Shown piece by piece: positions 14,039 through 22,127 of a DNA stretch of 32,777 nt; position 1 is the stretch's first letter, and each line of letters starts with the position of its first letter. Source of the DNA: Colidextribacter sp. OB.20 (GTDB lineage Bacteria > Bacillota > Clostridia > Oscillospirales > Oscillospiraceae); assembly GCF_009911595.1 (NCBI RefSeq), contig NZ_QWKG01000046.1:1-32777 (forward strand). Direction: 5' to 3'. The translations under genes and the position numbers were made by a program. The notes beneath the pieces are model-generated. The model was not told the origin of the DNA, made no database searches, and saw nothing but the letters and a program-made list of their open reading frames with translations.

Positions 14039-15433
14039 TTAAAACTCCGCGTTGCCTACGGTGCGGGGGTGGGGCAGGGTGTCCCGGATGTTGTTGATGC
14101 CGGTGAGGTACATCACCATCCGCTCGAAGCCCAGGCCGTAGCCGGCGTGGCGGCAGGAGCCGAAGCGCCGCAGGTCCAGATACCACCAGTAGTCGTGGGG
14201 GTCCATGCCCAGCTCCTTAATGCGGGCCTCCAGGACCTGATACCGCTCCTCTCGCTGGCTGCCTCCGATGATCTCCCCGATGCCGGGCACCAGGCAGTCG
14301 GCGGCGGCCACGGTTTTGCCGTCGTCGTTCAGGCGCATATAGAAGGCCTTAATCTCTTTGGGGTAGTCGGTGACAAAGACAGGGCGCTTGAATACCTCCT
14401 CGGTGAGGCAGCGCTCGTGCTCGGTCTGGAGGTCCACCCCCCACTCCACCTTGAAGTCAAACCTGTCGTTGTTCTTTTTAAGAATTTCCACCGCCTCGGT
14501 GTAGCTCACCCGGCCGAAGTCAGAGGTGGCCACATGCTCCAGCCGCTCCTTCAGTCCCTTGTCAACAAAGGAGTTGAAGAAGGCGATCTCGTCGGGGCAC
14601 TTCTCCAGCACGGTCCTGATCACATACTTAATCATGGCCTCGGCATTGTCCATATAGTCGCTCAGGTCGGCGAAGGCCATCTCTGGCTCGATCATCCAGA
14701 ACTCGGCGGCGTGGCGCTGGGTGTTGGAGTTCTCCGCCCGGAAGGTGGGGCCGAAGGTGTAGACGTTGCCGAAGGCCATGGCGAAGTTCTCGGCGTTGAG
14801 CTGGCCGGAGACAGTGAGGCTGGTCTGCTTGCCGAAAAAGTCCTTCGTATAGTCGATTTGCCCGTCGGGGGTGCGGGGCGGGTTGTTCAGGTCCAGAGTG
14901 GTGACCTGGAACATCTCGCCGGCCCCCTCGCAGTCGGAGCCGGTGATGAGGGGGGTGTGGACATAGACGAAGCCCCGGTCCTGGAAGAAGCAGTGAATGG
15001 CGTGGGCGGCCACACTCCGCACCCGGAAGGCGGCGGAAAACAGGTTGGTCCGGGGCCGCAGGTGCTGGATGGAACGCAGATACTCCACGCTGTGGCGCTT
15101 CTTCTGCAGGGGGTAGTCGGGGGTGGAGGAGCCCTCCACCTTGATGGAGGCGGCTTTCACCTCCAGGGGCTGCTTGGCCTCCGGGGTGAGCACCACCTCT
15201 CCCCTGACGATGAGCGCAGCCCCCACGTTCTGGCCGGCGATCTCCTTAAAATTGTCCAGCACATTGGCGTCCATGACCACCTGGAGGTTCTTGAAGCAGG
15301 AGCCGTCGTTGAGCTCGATAAAGCCGAAGCCCTTCATGTCCCGGATGGTCCGGGCCCAGCCCATCACGGTGACGGTCTGTCCGCCCAGGCGCTCCCGGTC
15401 GGCAAAAATAGCGGCGATGGTAGTGCGTTCCAT
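14039..15433 (-). CDS. asnS: Asparagine--tRNA ligase
   Basis: A 464-residue class II aminoacyl-tRNA synthetase. It has the N-terminal OB-fold anticodon-binding domain ([25 protein letters not shown]), motif 2 with [21 protein letters not shown] (FRAE 231-234) and motif 3 [13 protein letters not shown] (433-438 for GLGFER). The sequence GEMFQVTT and the tail [15 protein letters not shown] favour AsnS over AspS. It charges tRNA-Asn directly. ATG at 15433 has AGGAGAGG upstream; the 18 further in-frame codons to 15487 lie in the leader. It is the first gene of an operon with the Uma2 and Cdd1 genes. No T-box structure was recognised in the short leader of about 60 nt. Confidence 0.95.
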   Translation of the reverse strand: MERTTIAAIFADRERLGGQTVTVMGWARTIRDMKGFGFIELNDGSCFKNLQVVMDANVLDNFKEIAGQNVGAALIVRGEVVLTPEAKQPLEVKAASIKVEGSSTPDYPLQKKRHSVEYLRSIQHLRPRTNLFSAAFRVRSVAAHAIHCFFQDRGFVYVHTPLITGSDCEGAGEMFQVTTLDLNNPPRTPDGQIDYTKDFFGKQTSLTVSGQLNAENFAMAFGNVYTFGPTFRAENSNTQRHAAEFWMIEPEMAFADLSDYMDNAEAMIKYVIRTVLEKCPDEIAFFNSFVDKGLKERLEHVATSDFGRVSYTEAVEILKKNNDRFDFKVEWGVDLQTEHERCLTEEVFKRPVFVTDYPKEIKAFYMRLNDDGKTVAAADCLVPGIGEIIGGSQREERYQVLEARIKELGMDPHDYWWYLDLRRFGSCRHAGYGLGFERMVMYLTGINNIRDTLPHPRTVGNAEF

Positions 15434-15502
15434 ATAATCCTCTCCTATTACTGTGCAAATTATCGTCATTATTATAATAAAGTCCAAAACCTAGTCCCGA
15501 TT

Positions 15503-15531
15503 ATTATAATGCCTTTCCCGCCGCTTGGCAA
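15503..15531 (-). promoter_or_regulatory. asnS operon promoter
   Basis: On the minus strand: TTGCCA (15531-15526), 17-nt spacer, TATAAT (15508-15503). Transcription starts near 15496. A second TATAAT lies closer to the gene near 15470 without a good -35. Confidence 0.75.
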
Positions 15532-15578
15532 GTCCCTCCGGGCAAGTATTTTCAAGGAGAAGAATCAGTCTCTTGGGC

Positions 15579-15607
15579 TTTACACGGAAAAGACCTTGTG
15601 TTATAAT
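15579..15607 (+). promoter_or_regulatory. Promoter of the kinase/HD-GYP/Hpt operon
   Basis: TTTACA (15579-15584), 17-nt spacer, TATAAT (15602-15607), divergent from the asnS promoter. The leader of about 68 nt has a hairpin GCCCTG-ccgga-CAGGGC (15651-15667) directly before the ribosome binding site CAGGAGTG. Confidence 0.75.
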
Positions 15608-15681
15608 ATTTACTAGCTAAGTATCGTCAGCTGTGATTTTATACGACAGAGCCCTGCCGGACAGGGCAGGAGTGAACTATA

Positions 15682-18243
15682 ATGCGGCACAACAAAAGCT
15701 TCTTACGTTCAGGAGTCTGGGGAAACTGGCAGCTTCTCTGGCTTATATTGATCTTGGTGGTGGTGGCGGGTGTTGGACTGGCCAACAGCCAGCAGCTCCT
15801 GCTGGACAACGCCCGAACTCTGGGCTCTAACCTGGTAACCAGCTATTCCAACGATGAGGACAGCCAGCTCAGCGAGTACGACCGTATTCTCACCATGGCT
15901 ATGTATTATCTGGAGGATATGGACCGGGAGGGCGTTGACGCCGACACCTTCCGGCAGTGGCTGGCGAACTATTTTGAAAAGAGCTCCGCCGTGCTCCACT
16001 CCAGCAGCCTGGATATTTACGGGGTGCTGAACGGGCAGCTCGTCTCCGCCAGCGGGCTTCGGGATGAGCACAGCGCCTATCAGGACCAGCCCTGGTATCA
16101 GCTGGCCCTGGAGGCGGAGGGCCGGGTCATCTTTACCGACGCCTACGCCAGCGGCGCCTACGGCGGCCAGCTGGTGGTCACGATAGCAATTTCCGCCGCC
16201 GGGAGCGACAACGCTGTCGCCTTTGACGTGCCGGTGGCCCACTTCCGTGCCGCACACACCGTTCAGGACCTGCCCGAGGGGGGCGCCTACTACGTTATGG
16301 ACAGCCAGGGCACCCTGCTGTACTACAACATCCCCTTCCAGGCCACCGAGGAGGAGCTCCAGGTCTATACCAAAGACCTGTTCGACCGGATCAATCTGGG
16401 AGAGCTGGACGGGAAGCACAACGAAATCATCGGTATGCAGGGCCTGAAGCGGGGGCTTTACTATCAGCGGGCCATGAACGGCTGGCTCTGCATCCTCACC
16501 GTCCCCTATGACACCCTGCTCCAGGGTGTGCAGGACATCCTGATCTGGTACGGCCTGGGCCTGGGGCTGCTGCTGCTGGCGGCCTTCGGCATGTGGCTGC
16601 GTGACCGCAAGCTGAGCCGGGCGGCCCAGCGCACCGCCGAGACCGTTCAGGTATTGGGTAATATGTACTATGCCCTCTACCGGGTCAATGTGGTAAACGG
16701 CACCTATGAGATGACCAAGGGCTCCGACTTTATCAAAGAGTCGCTGTCAGGCCAGCAGGGCGACTATAACGAGCTGATGCAGGCCATCGTCTCCAGCCTG
16801 GACGAGTGGACCGGGACGGAGTTCGCCCAGAGCTTCTCTCTGGAAAATATCCGGTCTCTGGTGGATCAGAAGGTTGGGGACTTCGGCGGCGAGTTCCTGC
16901 GCCAGTTTGAGGACAATCAGCGCTGGATCAGCGTGCGCCTGCTCACCGACGCCGAGCAGATGCCCGATGAGGTGGTGCTCTGCTTCCGGGATGTGGAGGC
17001 GGAGAAGGAGGAGCAGCAACAGCAGGTCCGCCTGTTGAAGGGCGCGCTGTCCGCCGCGGAGCAGAGCGAGAAGTCTCAGAAGCAGTTCTTCTCCATCATG
17101 AGCCACGACATGCGCACGCCGCTGAACATTATCATCGGCATGACCAATCTGGCACTTCAGACGGGCTGCCCGCCGGAAAAGATTCAGGACTATCTGAACA
17201 AGATCGGCGCCTCCAGTCAGCAGCTGCTGGCCCTGATTAATGACCTTCTGGAGATCTCCCGCCTGGAGCAGGGCCATGTGTCCATGGAGATCAAGTCCTT
17301 TAACCTGCGGGAGGCCATGGAGACCTGGGCCTCCCCCTTCCAGACTCAGGCCCAGACCGGCGGAAAGGATTTCCAGCTGACCATCGACATCAAGGACGCT
17401 ATCATCAAGGGCGACCCCGCCCGGCTGGGACAGATTATCAACAATCTGGTATCCAACGCCATGAAGTTCACCAAGCGGGGAGACCGGGTGGCACTGTCTC
17501 TGCGGCAGATGGATGAGGGCAGGCGCAACAACTATCTCTTCATTGTCTCAGATACTGGCGCGGGCATGTCTCAGGAGTTTCTGCCCAAGCTCTTCGACCC
17601 CTATGAGCGAGAGGTGCGCTTCGGCGCCAAGGCGGTGATGGGCACCGGCCTGGGGATGCCCATTGTCAAGAATCTGGTGGCCCGTATGGGCGGCCAGATC
17701 ACGGTGAACAGCACGCTGGGCCAGGGCACCGTCTTTTCCGTCACCCTGCCCTTCGATGTGGGCGAGGAGCCCCAGCCTGTCCTGGAGGAGCCCGCGGAGC
17801 AGGTCCAGCTGGAGGGCCGGAGAATCCTGCTGGCCGAGGACAACTTCCTGAATATGGAGATCGCCACCGAGCTGCTCCAGATGCGGGGCGCCCAGGTGGT
17901 CCCGGCAGAGAACGGGCGGGAGGCGGTGGAGGCCTTCCAGCGGGAAAAGCCCTTCTTCTTCGATGCTGTATTGATGGATATGCAGATGCCGGAGATGGAC
18001 GGCTGTCAGGCCACCGAGGCCATCCGGAGCCTGGACCGCCCGGACGCCCGGAGCACCCCCATCATCGCGCTGACTGCCAACGCCTTCGCGGAGGATATCA
18101 GCCGCACCGCCCAGGCCGGCATGGACGCCCATCTGGCCAAGCCCATCAACATCGAGCAGCTCTGCGCCACCCTGACCAAGCTGATGTCCAAACGGGCCCC
18201 CGCCCGAGACGAAATACCGACAAAAAGGAGTGAACCCTCTTGA
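15682..18243 (+). CDS. Hybrid sensor histidine kinase with REC domain
   Basis: 853 residues. Transmembrane helices at about 16-34 and 286-306 enclose an extracellular sensor of about 250 residues, probably a double Cache-type domain. A linker region (about 320-455) leads to the dimerisation/phosphoacceptor domain with H475 (FFSIMSHDMRTPLN), an ATPase domain with N-box NNLVSNAMKFTKRG, G1 DTGAGM and G2 GTGLGMPIVKNL, and a C-terminal receiver with acidic residues AEDN, the phosphoacceptor D766 (LMDMQMPEMDG) and K (LAKPI). Phosphate should pass H475 to D766 and then to an Hpt domain, which the third gene supplies. Its stop overlaps the next start (TTGA). The ligand is unknown. Confidence 0.92.
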   Translation: MRHNKSFLRSGVWGNWQLLWLILILVVVAGVGLANSQQLLLDNARTLGSNLVTSYSNDEDSQLSEYDRILTMAMYYLEDMDREGVDADTFRQWLANYFEKSSAVLHSSSLDIYGVLNGQLVSASGLRDEHSAYQDQPWYQLALEAEGRVIFTDAYASGAYGGQLVVTIAISAAGSDNAVAFDVPVAHFRAAHTVQDLPEGGAYYVMDSQGTLLYYNIPFQATEEELQVYTKDLFDRINLGELDGKHNEIIGMQGLKRGLYYQRAMNGWLCILTVPYDTLLQGVQDILIWYGLGLGLLLLAAFGMWLRDRKLSRAAQRTAETVQVLGNMYYALYRVNVVNGTYEMTKGSDFIKESLSGQQGDYNELMQAIVSSLDEWTGTEFAQSFSLENIRSLVDQKVGDFGGEFLRQFEDNQRWISVRLLTDAEQMPDEVVLCFRDVEAEKEEQQQQVRLLKGALSAAEQSEKSQKQFFSIMSHDMRTPLNIIIGMTNLALQTGCPPEKIQDYLNKIGASSQQLLALINDLLEISRLEQGHVSMEIKSFNLREAMETWASPFQTQAQTGGKDFQLTIDIKDAIIKGDPARLGQIINNLVSNAMKFTKRGDRVALSLRQMDEGRRNNYLFIVSDTGAGMSQEFLPKLFDPYEREVRFGAKAVMGTGLGMPIVKNLVARMGGQITVNSTLGQGTVFSVTLPFDVGEEPQPVLEEPAEQVQLEGRRILLAEDNFLNMEIATELLQMRGAQVVPAENGREAVEAFQREKPFFFDAVLMDMQMPEMDGCQATEAIRSLDRPDARSTPIIALTANAFAEDISRTAQAGMDAHLAKPINIEQLCATLTKLMSKRAPARDEIPTKRSEPS

Positions 18244-19778
18244 CCCCAAAGAACAATCAGCGGCATACCATTCTGGTCGCTGACGATTCGGAGATGAACC
18301 GCTCGATCCTTCGCTCTATGCTGGAGGAATCCTATGAAATCGTCGAAGCGGAGGACGGCCTTCAGGCGGTGGCCATTCTCCAGCAGATGGAGCAGGAGCT
18401 TTCCCTGGTACTGCTTGATATCGTTATGCCCAACATGGACGGCTTCGGCGTGCTGTCCGCCATGAACAAGTACGGCTGGATCGACAGCGTGCCCGTCATC
18501 ATGATCTCGGCGGAAAGCACCCACACCTTTATCGAGCGGGCCTACGACATGGGGGTGACCGACTACATCAGCCGGCCCTTCGACATGATGGTGGTCCGCC
18601 GCCGTGTCATCAACACCATCATGCTCTACGCCAAGCAGCGCCGCCTCACCGCTATGGTCAACGAGCAGATCTATCAGAAGGAGAAGATCAACAACCTGAT
18701 GATCTCCATCCTCAGCCACATTGTGGAGTTCCGCAACGAGGAGAGCGGCCTGCATGTCCTGCACATCCAGACCATGACGGAGATTCTGCTCAAAAGCCTG
18801 ATGCGCAAAACCGACAAATACAATCTGGACCGGGAGACCATCAACCTTATCAGCAACGCCTCCACCCTCCACGACGTGGGCAAGATCTGCATCCCCAGCG
18901 AGATTCTCAACAAGCCGGGAAAATTCACCCCGGAGGAGTTCGCCGTGATGAAGAGCCACTCCCAGATGGGCGCAGATATGATGAAGGAGGTCCCCTTCCA
19001 GGAGGAGCCGCTGGTGAAATACGCCTATGAGATCTGCCGCTGGCACCACGAGCGCTACGACGGCCGGGGCTATCCGGACGGCCTGAAGGGGGAGGAGATT
19101 CCCATCTCCGCCCAGGTGGTCTCCCTGGCCGACGTATACGACGCCCTGACCAGCGAGCGGGTGTATAAGCCCGCTCACCCCCACGAGAAGGCGATGTCCA
19201 TGATTCTCAACGGCGAGTGCGGCATCTTCCAGCCCCTGCTGCTGGAGTGCCTGGTGGAGAGCAGCGACCTGATACAACAGGAGATGGCGGTGGACACCGT
19301 TACCAAGGGCGACCAGCGGATCATGGAAAACACCGCGGCTGAGGTGGGCCAGTACGAGGAGATGTCCGCCACCGACCGGACCCTGCGCATGCTGGAGCAC
19401 GAGCGGGCCAAATACCGCTTCTTTATCACGGTGGCCCAGGCCGTCCTCTTTGAGTACATAGCCAGCCCGTCCATGCTCACCCTCTCCCCCTCTGGGGCGA
19501 AGCGGCTGGAGGTGGCGGAGAGCACCCTGGACCCCTACCACAACGAGAAGCTGCTGGAGGTGATCGGCCAAGAGCAGCTGCTTGAGCTGGCGAAGCTGCT
19601 GCACTCCACCACCCCCGAGGCCCCCGTGGTGGAGTATAACTGCAGCGTCCGGCTGGACGGACACAGCCAGCCGGTCCACATCATCAGCCAGGCTATGTGG
19701 TCCATAGACGAAACGCCACAATACGTCGGCGCTATCGGGAAGATTACGCCGCTGGAGAAAAAGGAGGAAGCTCTTTGA
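18240..19778 (+). CDS. REC-HD-GYP response regulator (c-di-GMP phosphodiesterase)
   Basis: 512 residues. Receiver domain (10-125) with D15/D16 and phosphoacceptor D60 (LLDIVMPNMDG); the usual conserved Lys before Pro is Arg here (ISRPFD, 110-115). HD-GYP domain (about 150-340) with H211-D212 (TLHDVGK), KPGKFTPEEF, HH (269-270) and GYP (277-279) in RGYPDGLKGEEIP, then DVYDALTSERVYK. Metal-binding residues look complete, so c-di-GMP hydrolysis is expected. The C-terminal part (about 385-505) starts with a helix (TLRMLEHERAKYRFFITVAQ) and looks like a PAS-type module. Start is TTG at 18240, sharing bases with the previous TGA, with AAGGAG 9 nt upstream. Confidence 0.92.
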   Translation: MTPKNNQRHTILVADDSEMNRSILRSMLEESYEIVEAEDGLQAVAILQQMEQELSLVLLDIVMPNMDGFGVLSAMNKYGWIDSVPVIMISAESTHTFIERAYDMGVTDYISRPFDMMVVRRRVINTIMLYAKQRRLTAMVNEQIYQKEKINNLMISILSHIVEFRNEESGLHVLHIQTMTEILLKSLMRKTDKYNLDRETINLISNASTLHDVGKICIPSEILNKPGKFTPEEFAVMKSHSQMGADMMKEVPFQEEPLVKYAYEICRWHHERYDGRGYPDGLKGEEIPISAQVVSLADVYDALTSERVYKPAHPHEKAMSMILNGECGIFQPLLLECLVESSDLIQQEMAVDTVTKGDQRIMENTAAEVGQYEEMSATDRTLRMLEHERAKYRFFITVAQAVLFEYIASPSMLTLSPSGAKRLEVAESTLDPYHNEKLLEVIGQEQLLELAKLLHSTTPEAPVVEYNCSVRLDGHSQPVHIISQAMWSIDETPQYVGAIGKITPLEKKEEAL

Positions 19779-20137
19779 CTATTCAAGAATGCTACGCCGC
19801 CCTGGAGGGTAGCTATACGGAGGTGCTGGGCCGGCTTTACAGCGAGGCGCTGGTGAAAAAATTTGTGGTCAAGTTCCTGGCGGACCAGTCCTACCAGCTG
19901 CTGGAGAGCACCCTGAAGGCCGGAGACTATGAGGAGGCCTTCCGCGCCGCCCACACCCTGAAGGGAGTTACCCAGAATCTGAGCTTTACCAAGCTCTACC
20001 AGTCCAGCCATGAAATTACCGAGGCCCTGCGTACTAAGGAGTATGACCAGGCCGTCCAGCTGTTCCCTAAGCTGGAGGCGGACTATCTCCAGACCGCCGG
20101 CGCCATCCGGACCTTTCAGTCCGAGCAGGAGACGTAA
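19775..20137 (+). CDS. Stand-alone Hpt phosphotransfer protein
   Basis: 120 residues, a four-helix Hpt domain with the phosphoacceptor H60 in AFRAAHTLKGVTQNLS. It would carry phosphate from D766 of the hybrid kinase to D60 of the HD-GYP regulator, completing a His-Asp-His-Asp relay. The TTG start at 19775 shares bases with the TGA of the previous gene, and AAGGAGG lies about 8 nt upstream; this repeats the arrangement at the previous junction. A frame extending to 19697 overlaps the HD-GYP gene and is not supported. A strong terminator follows at 20157. Confidence 0.92.
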   Translation: MTIQECYAALEGSYTEVLGRLYSEALVKKFVVKFLADQSYQLLESTLKAGDYEEAFRAAHTLKGVTQNLSFTKLYQSSHEITEALRTKEYDQAVQLFPKLEADYLQTAGAIRTFQSEQET

Positions 20138-20156
20138 TCGAAAAATATTGTGTAAA

Positions 20157-20192
20157 AGCTCGTCCTCTTTGGAGGACGGGCTCTCTTTTTTG
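20157..20192 (+). terminator. Terminator of the phosphorelay operon
   Basis: AGCTCGTCCTC (20157-20167) pairs with GAGGACGGGCT (20172-20182), one G-T pair, followed by CTCTTTTTT. A clear intrinsic terminator. Confidence 0.85.
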
Positions 20193-20221
20193 TTGAAATA
20201 GGGGAAAGTGTGTGGTAAAAT
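20193..20221 (+). promoter_or_regulatory. Promoter of the fumarase genes
   Basis: TTGAAA (20193-20198), 17-nt spacer, TAAAAT (20216-20221). It begins right at the end of the preceding T-run. Start near 20228, leader about 27 nt. Confidence 0.75.
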
Positions 20222-20254
20222 AAGGCCGAACGATTTCGAAAAGGAGGTCCCGCC

Positions 20255-21094
20255 ATGAGGACCCTTTCCGCCGCCGCGATTACCGACGCTGTTGCCCGGC
20301 TGTGTATCCGGGCCAACACCCTTCTGCCCGAGGACGTGGACCGGGCCCTGGAATGGGCCTGCCACACCGAGCCCTGGCCCCTGGCTCAGGAGACGCTGGA
20401 GCTGCTCCGGCGGAACCAGGACCGGGCCTGGGAGAGGAAGCTGCCCATCTGTCAGGACACGGGCATGGCCTGCGTCTTTGTGGAGCTGGGCCAGGAGGTC
20501 CACATCCAGGGCAATTTTGAGGAAGCTGTCCACGAGGGGGTCCGCCGGGGCTACGGGGAGGGCTATCTGCGCAAGTCCATCGTAGCCGACCCCCTGCGCC
20601 GGGTCAACACGGAGGACAACACCCCGGCCTCTATTACGGTACGGATTGTCCCCGGGGACCAGTGCGCCATTACTGTGGTTCCCAAGGGCTTCGGGTCGGA
20701 GAATATGAGCCGCCTCGCCATGCTCAAACCCGCCGACGGAGTGGAGGGCGTGAAGCGGTTCGTGGTGGAGACCGTCCGGCTGGCCGGGCCCAACCCCTGT
20801 CCGCCGGTGGTGCTGGGCATCGGCATCGGCGGCTCCTTCGACAAGGTGGCCGCCCTGGCCAAGCACGCCCTGCTCCGCCCCCTGGACGAGCCCAACCCAG
20901 ACCCCTTCTATGAGAAGCTGGAGGACGAGCTGCTGGACGAGATCAACGCCCTGGGCATCGGTCCCCAGGGCTTCGGCGGCAGGACCACCTGCCTGGGGCT
21001 GGCTGTCGAGACCGCCCCCACCCACGTGGCCGGCCTGCCCGTGGCGGTGAACGTGAGCTGTCACGTCACCCGGAGGGCCACGGAGGTGCTGTGA
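20255..21094 (+). CDS. fumA: Class I fumarate hydratase, alpha subunit
   Basis: 279 residues forming the iron-sulfur half of a two-subunit class I fumarase (or the related L-tartrate dehydratase), which interconverts fumarate and malate. Three conserved cysteines that would hold the oxygen-labile [4Fe-4S] cluster are visible: C66 (CQDTGMACVF), C182 (GPNPCPPVVLGIGIGG) and C246 (GGRTTCLGLA). Other blocks are NTEDNTPASI, PKGFGSEN and GGSFDKVA. Strong AAGGAGGT at 20241 precedes the ATG. Fumarase is favoured over tartrate dehydratase only because it is the commoner role in fermentative anaerobes. Its partner subunit lies about 1 kb downstream, with an unrelated gene in between. Confidence 0.9.
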   Translation: MRTLSAAAITDAVARLCIRANTLLPEDVDRALEWACHTEPWPLAQETLELLRRNQDRAWERKLPICQDTGMACVFVELGQEVHIQGNFEEAVHEGVRRGYGEGYLRKSIVADPLRRVNTEDNTPASITVRIVPGDQCAITVVPKGFGSENMSRLAMLKPADGVEGVKRFVVETVRLAGPNPCPPVVLGIGIGGSFDKVAALAKHALLRPLDEPNPDPFYEKLEDELLDEINALGIGPQGFGGRTTCLGLAVETAPTHVAGLPVAVNVSCHVTRRATEVL

Positions 21095-21100
21095 GGGTTT

Positions 21101-21130
21101 GTTCCTTTTCTTTTGAAAAAGAAAAGGAAC
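21101..21130. repeat. A/T-rich hairpin repeat, copy 2
   Basis: GTTCCTTTTCTTTT and its perfect 14-bp complement around a 2-nt loop. It is followed by a second small hairpin GCAAAAC-ttc-GTTTTGC near 21150-21170. It lies between fumA and the following unknown gene. Confidence 0.75.
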
Positions 21131-21195
21131 CGAAAAGAAAACTTCAGGCGCAAAACTTCGTTTTGCTTCCACGTTTCGAGCAGGAGGAGACAGAG

Positions 21196-21846
21196 ATGGC
21201 TGGATATATGGTCTGCTGGCCCCAGGACCGATGGAAACAGGTCAAAAAGGCGGGGGACACCGGCCCCATCAAGGTGATTTACGGCAGTATCCATGCCCGG
21301 ATGCCCACCATCGCATCCATTAAGGTGGGAGATGTGGTGTTTGTGGTCACCTACATGCAAAAGCACCTGTACGCAGTGGCCCGCCTGCCAGTTAACCGCC
21401 GGGAGGCCGCCTTTGACTACACCATGCGGGAGCTGGGAACCCATCACAGTGCGTTACCCCCGAAGGGGGTTGTGATGGAAATGCGATATGCCCAAGGAGG
21501 TACATTCTTCTCCTCCTGGGACTGCAAAAGCTACAACTGCCGGGAGGCGGTGCCCGAGGGTCTTACTGTCATCCCCCTGTCGGAGCAGATAGAGAAGCCC
21601 CATCTGGAGCACCAGAACCCCTTCAATTGCTGCTCCCAGTGGGCGGTGTGGGGGGAGGAGGGCTCCTCTATTGAGCCCCGGCAGCTCCCCGACGAGGTGC
21701 TGCCCGACCTGCGCTTCGGCTACCCAAAAAGCAAGGAGAAGCCATTGAAGTTTACACCCAACGGCAGTGTGCTGTCCAGCAGCCTCACCGCCACCCGGCG
21801 GATGAGCGAGGAGACCTTCGCGATTTTTGAGGCCCTGTTTTCGTAG
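21196..21846 (+). CDS. Unknown protein between the fumarase subunits
   Basis: 216 residues; not recognised. It begins MAGYMVCWPQDRWKQVKKAGD, is soluble with no signal peptide, and holds a stretch (KVGDVVFVVTYMQKHLYAVARLPV) that loosely recalls small-molecule or nucleic-acid binding EVE/PUA-like folds; the resemblance is weak. There are several Trp and Cys residues (WDCKSYNC, NPFNCCSQWAVW). ATG at 21196 has AGGAGG 8 nt upstream; an earlier GTG at 21091 would translate the A/T-rich repeat and is rejected. The stop TAG belongs to the GTAGGGG repeat that follows, so the C-terminus was set by the repeat. The last 15 codons were copied downstream in the 180-bp duplication. Confidence 0.7.
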   Translation: MAGYMVCWPQDRWKQVKKAGDTGPIKVIYGSIHARMPTIASIKVGDVVFVVTYMQKHLYAVARLPVNRREAAFDYTMRELGTHHSALPPKGVVMEMRYAQGGTFFSSWDCKSYNCREAVPEGLTVIPLSEQIEKPHLEHQNPFNCCSQWAVWGEEGSSIEPRQLPDEVLPDLRFGYPKSKEKPLKFTPNGSVLSSSLTATRRMSEETFAIFEALFS

Positions 21847-21934
21847 GGGCCGACGACCTCGGCGGCCCGTTCTCACAGGTCTCTGCAAGAGCCCAAGACG
21901 GCGCGCCGGGTCGTCGCGCCCTACACCCGTATAA
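21843..21934 (+). repeat. Modular palindromic repeat, tandem copy 1
   Basis: Begins GTAGGGGCCGACGACCTCGG and ends with the module CGGCGCGCCGGGTCGTCGCG plus CCCTAC. The end module recurs at 12171-12195 (inverted) and 25205-25231. Confidence 0.8.
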
Positions 21935-21947
21935 CGGAGGGATTTTT

Positions 21948-22010
21948 ATGCAATATAAGCTGACCACTCCCGTCATCCGGGATGAGCGAGGAGACCTTCG
22001 CAATTTTTGA
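21948..22010 (+). pseudogene. Decoy fumB start: 20-codon truncated ORF
   Basis: The upstream copy of the duplication retains the fumB ribosome binding site and ATG. It encodes the first nine residues of FumB (MQYKLTTPV), then crosses into duplicated sequence and stops at TGA 22008-22010 after 20 residues. It could be translated but should have no enzymatic role. Confidence 0.8.
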
Positions 22011-22022
22011 GGGCCTGTTTTC

Positions 22023-22114
22023 GTAGGGGCCGACGACCTCGGCGGCCCGTTCTCACAGGTCTCTGCAAGAGTCCGAGACGGCGCGCCGGGTCGTCGCGCC
22101 CTACACCCGTATAA
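22023..22114 (+). repeat. Modular palindromic repeat, tandem copy 2
   Basis: Same element as at 21843-21934 with two base differences (gcccaag versus gtccgag). It lies immediately upstream of the functional fumB start. Confidence 0.8.
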
Positions 22115-22127
22115 CGGAGGGATTTTT

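Noticed and set aside
15434-15502. T-box leader for asnS
   Set aside because: The leader is only about 60 nt and shows neither a specifier stem nor the T-box sequence.
18006-19721. 571-residue ORF antisense to the HD-GYP gene
   Set aside because: Shadow frame with His/Val/Leu/Gly-rich composition; the plus strand encodes a complete, motif-rich protein.
21091-21195. Upstream GTG start of the gene between fumarase subunits
   Set aside because: It would translate the A/T-rich hairpin repeat; ATG at 21196 has AGGAGG in place.
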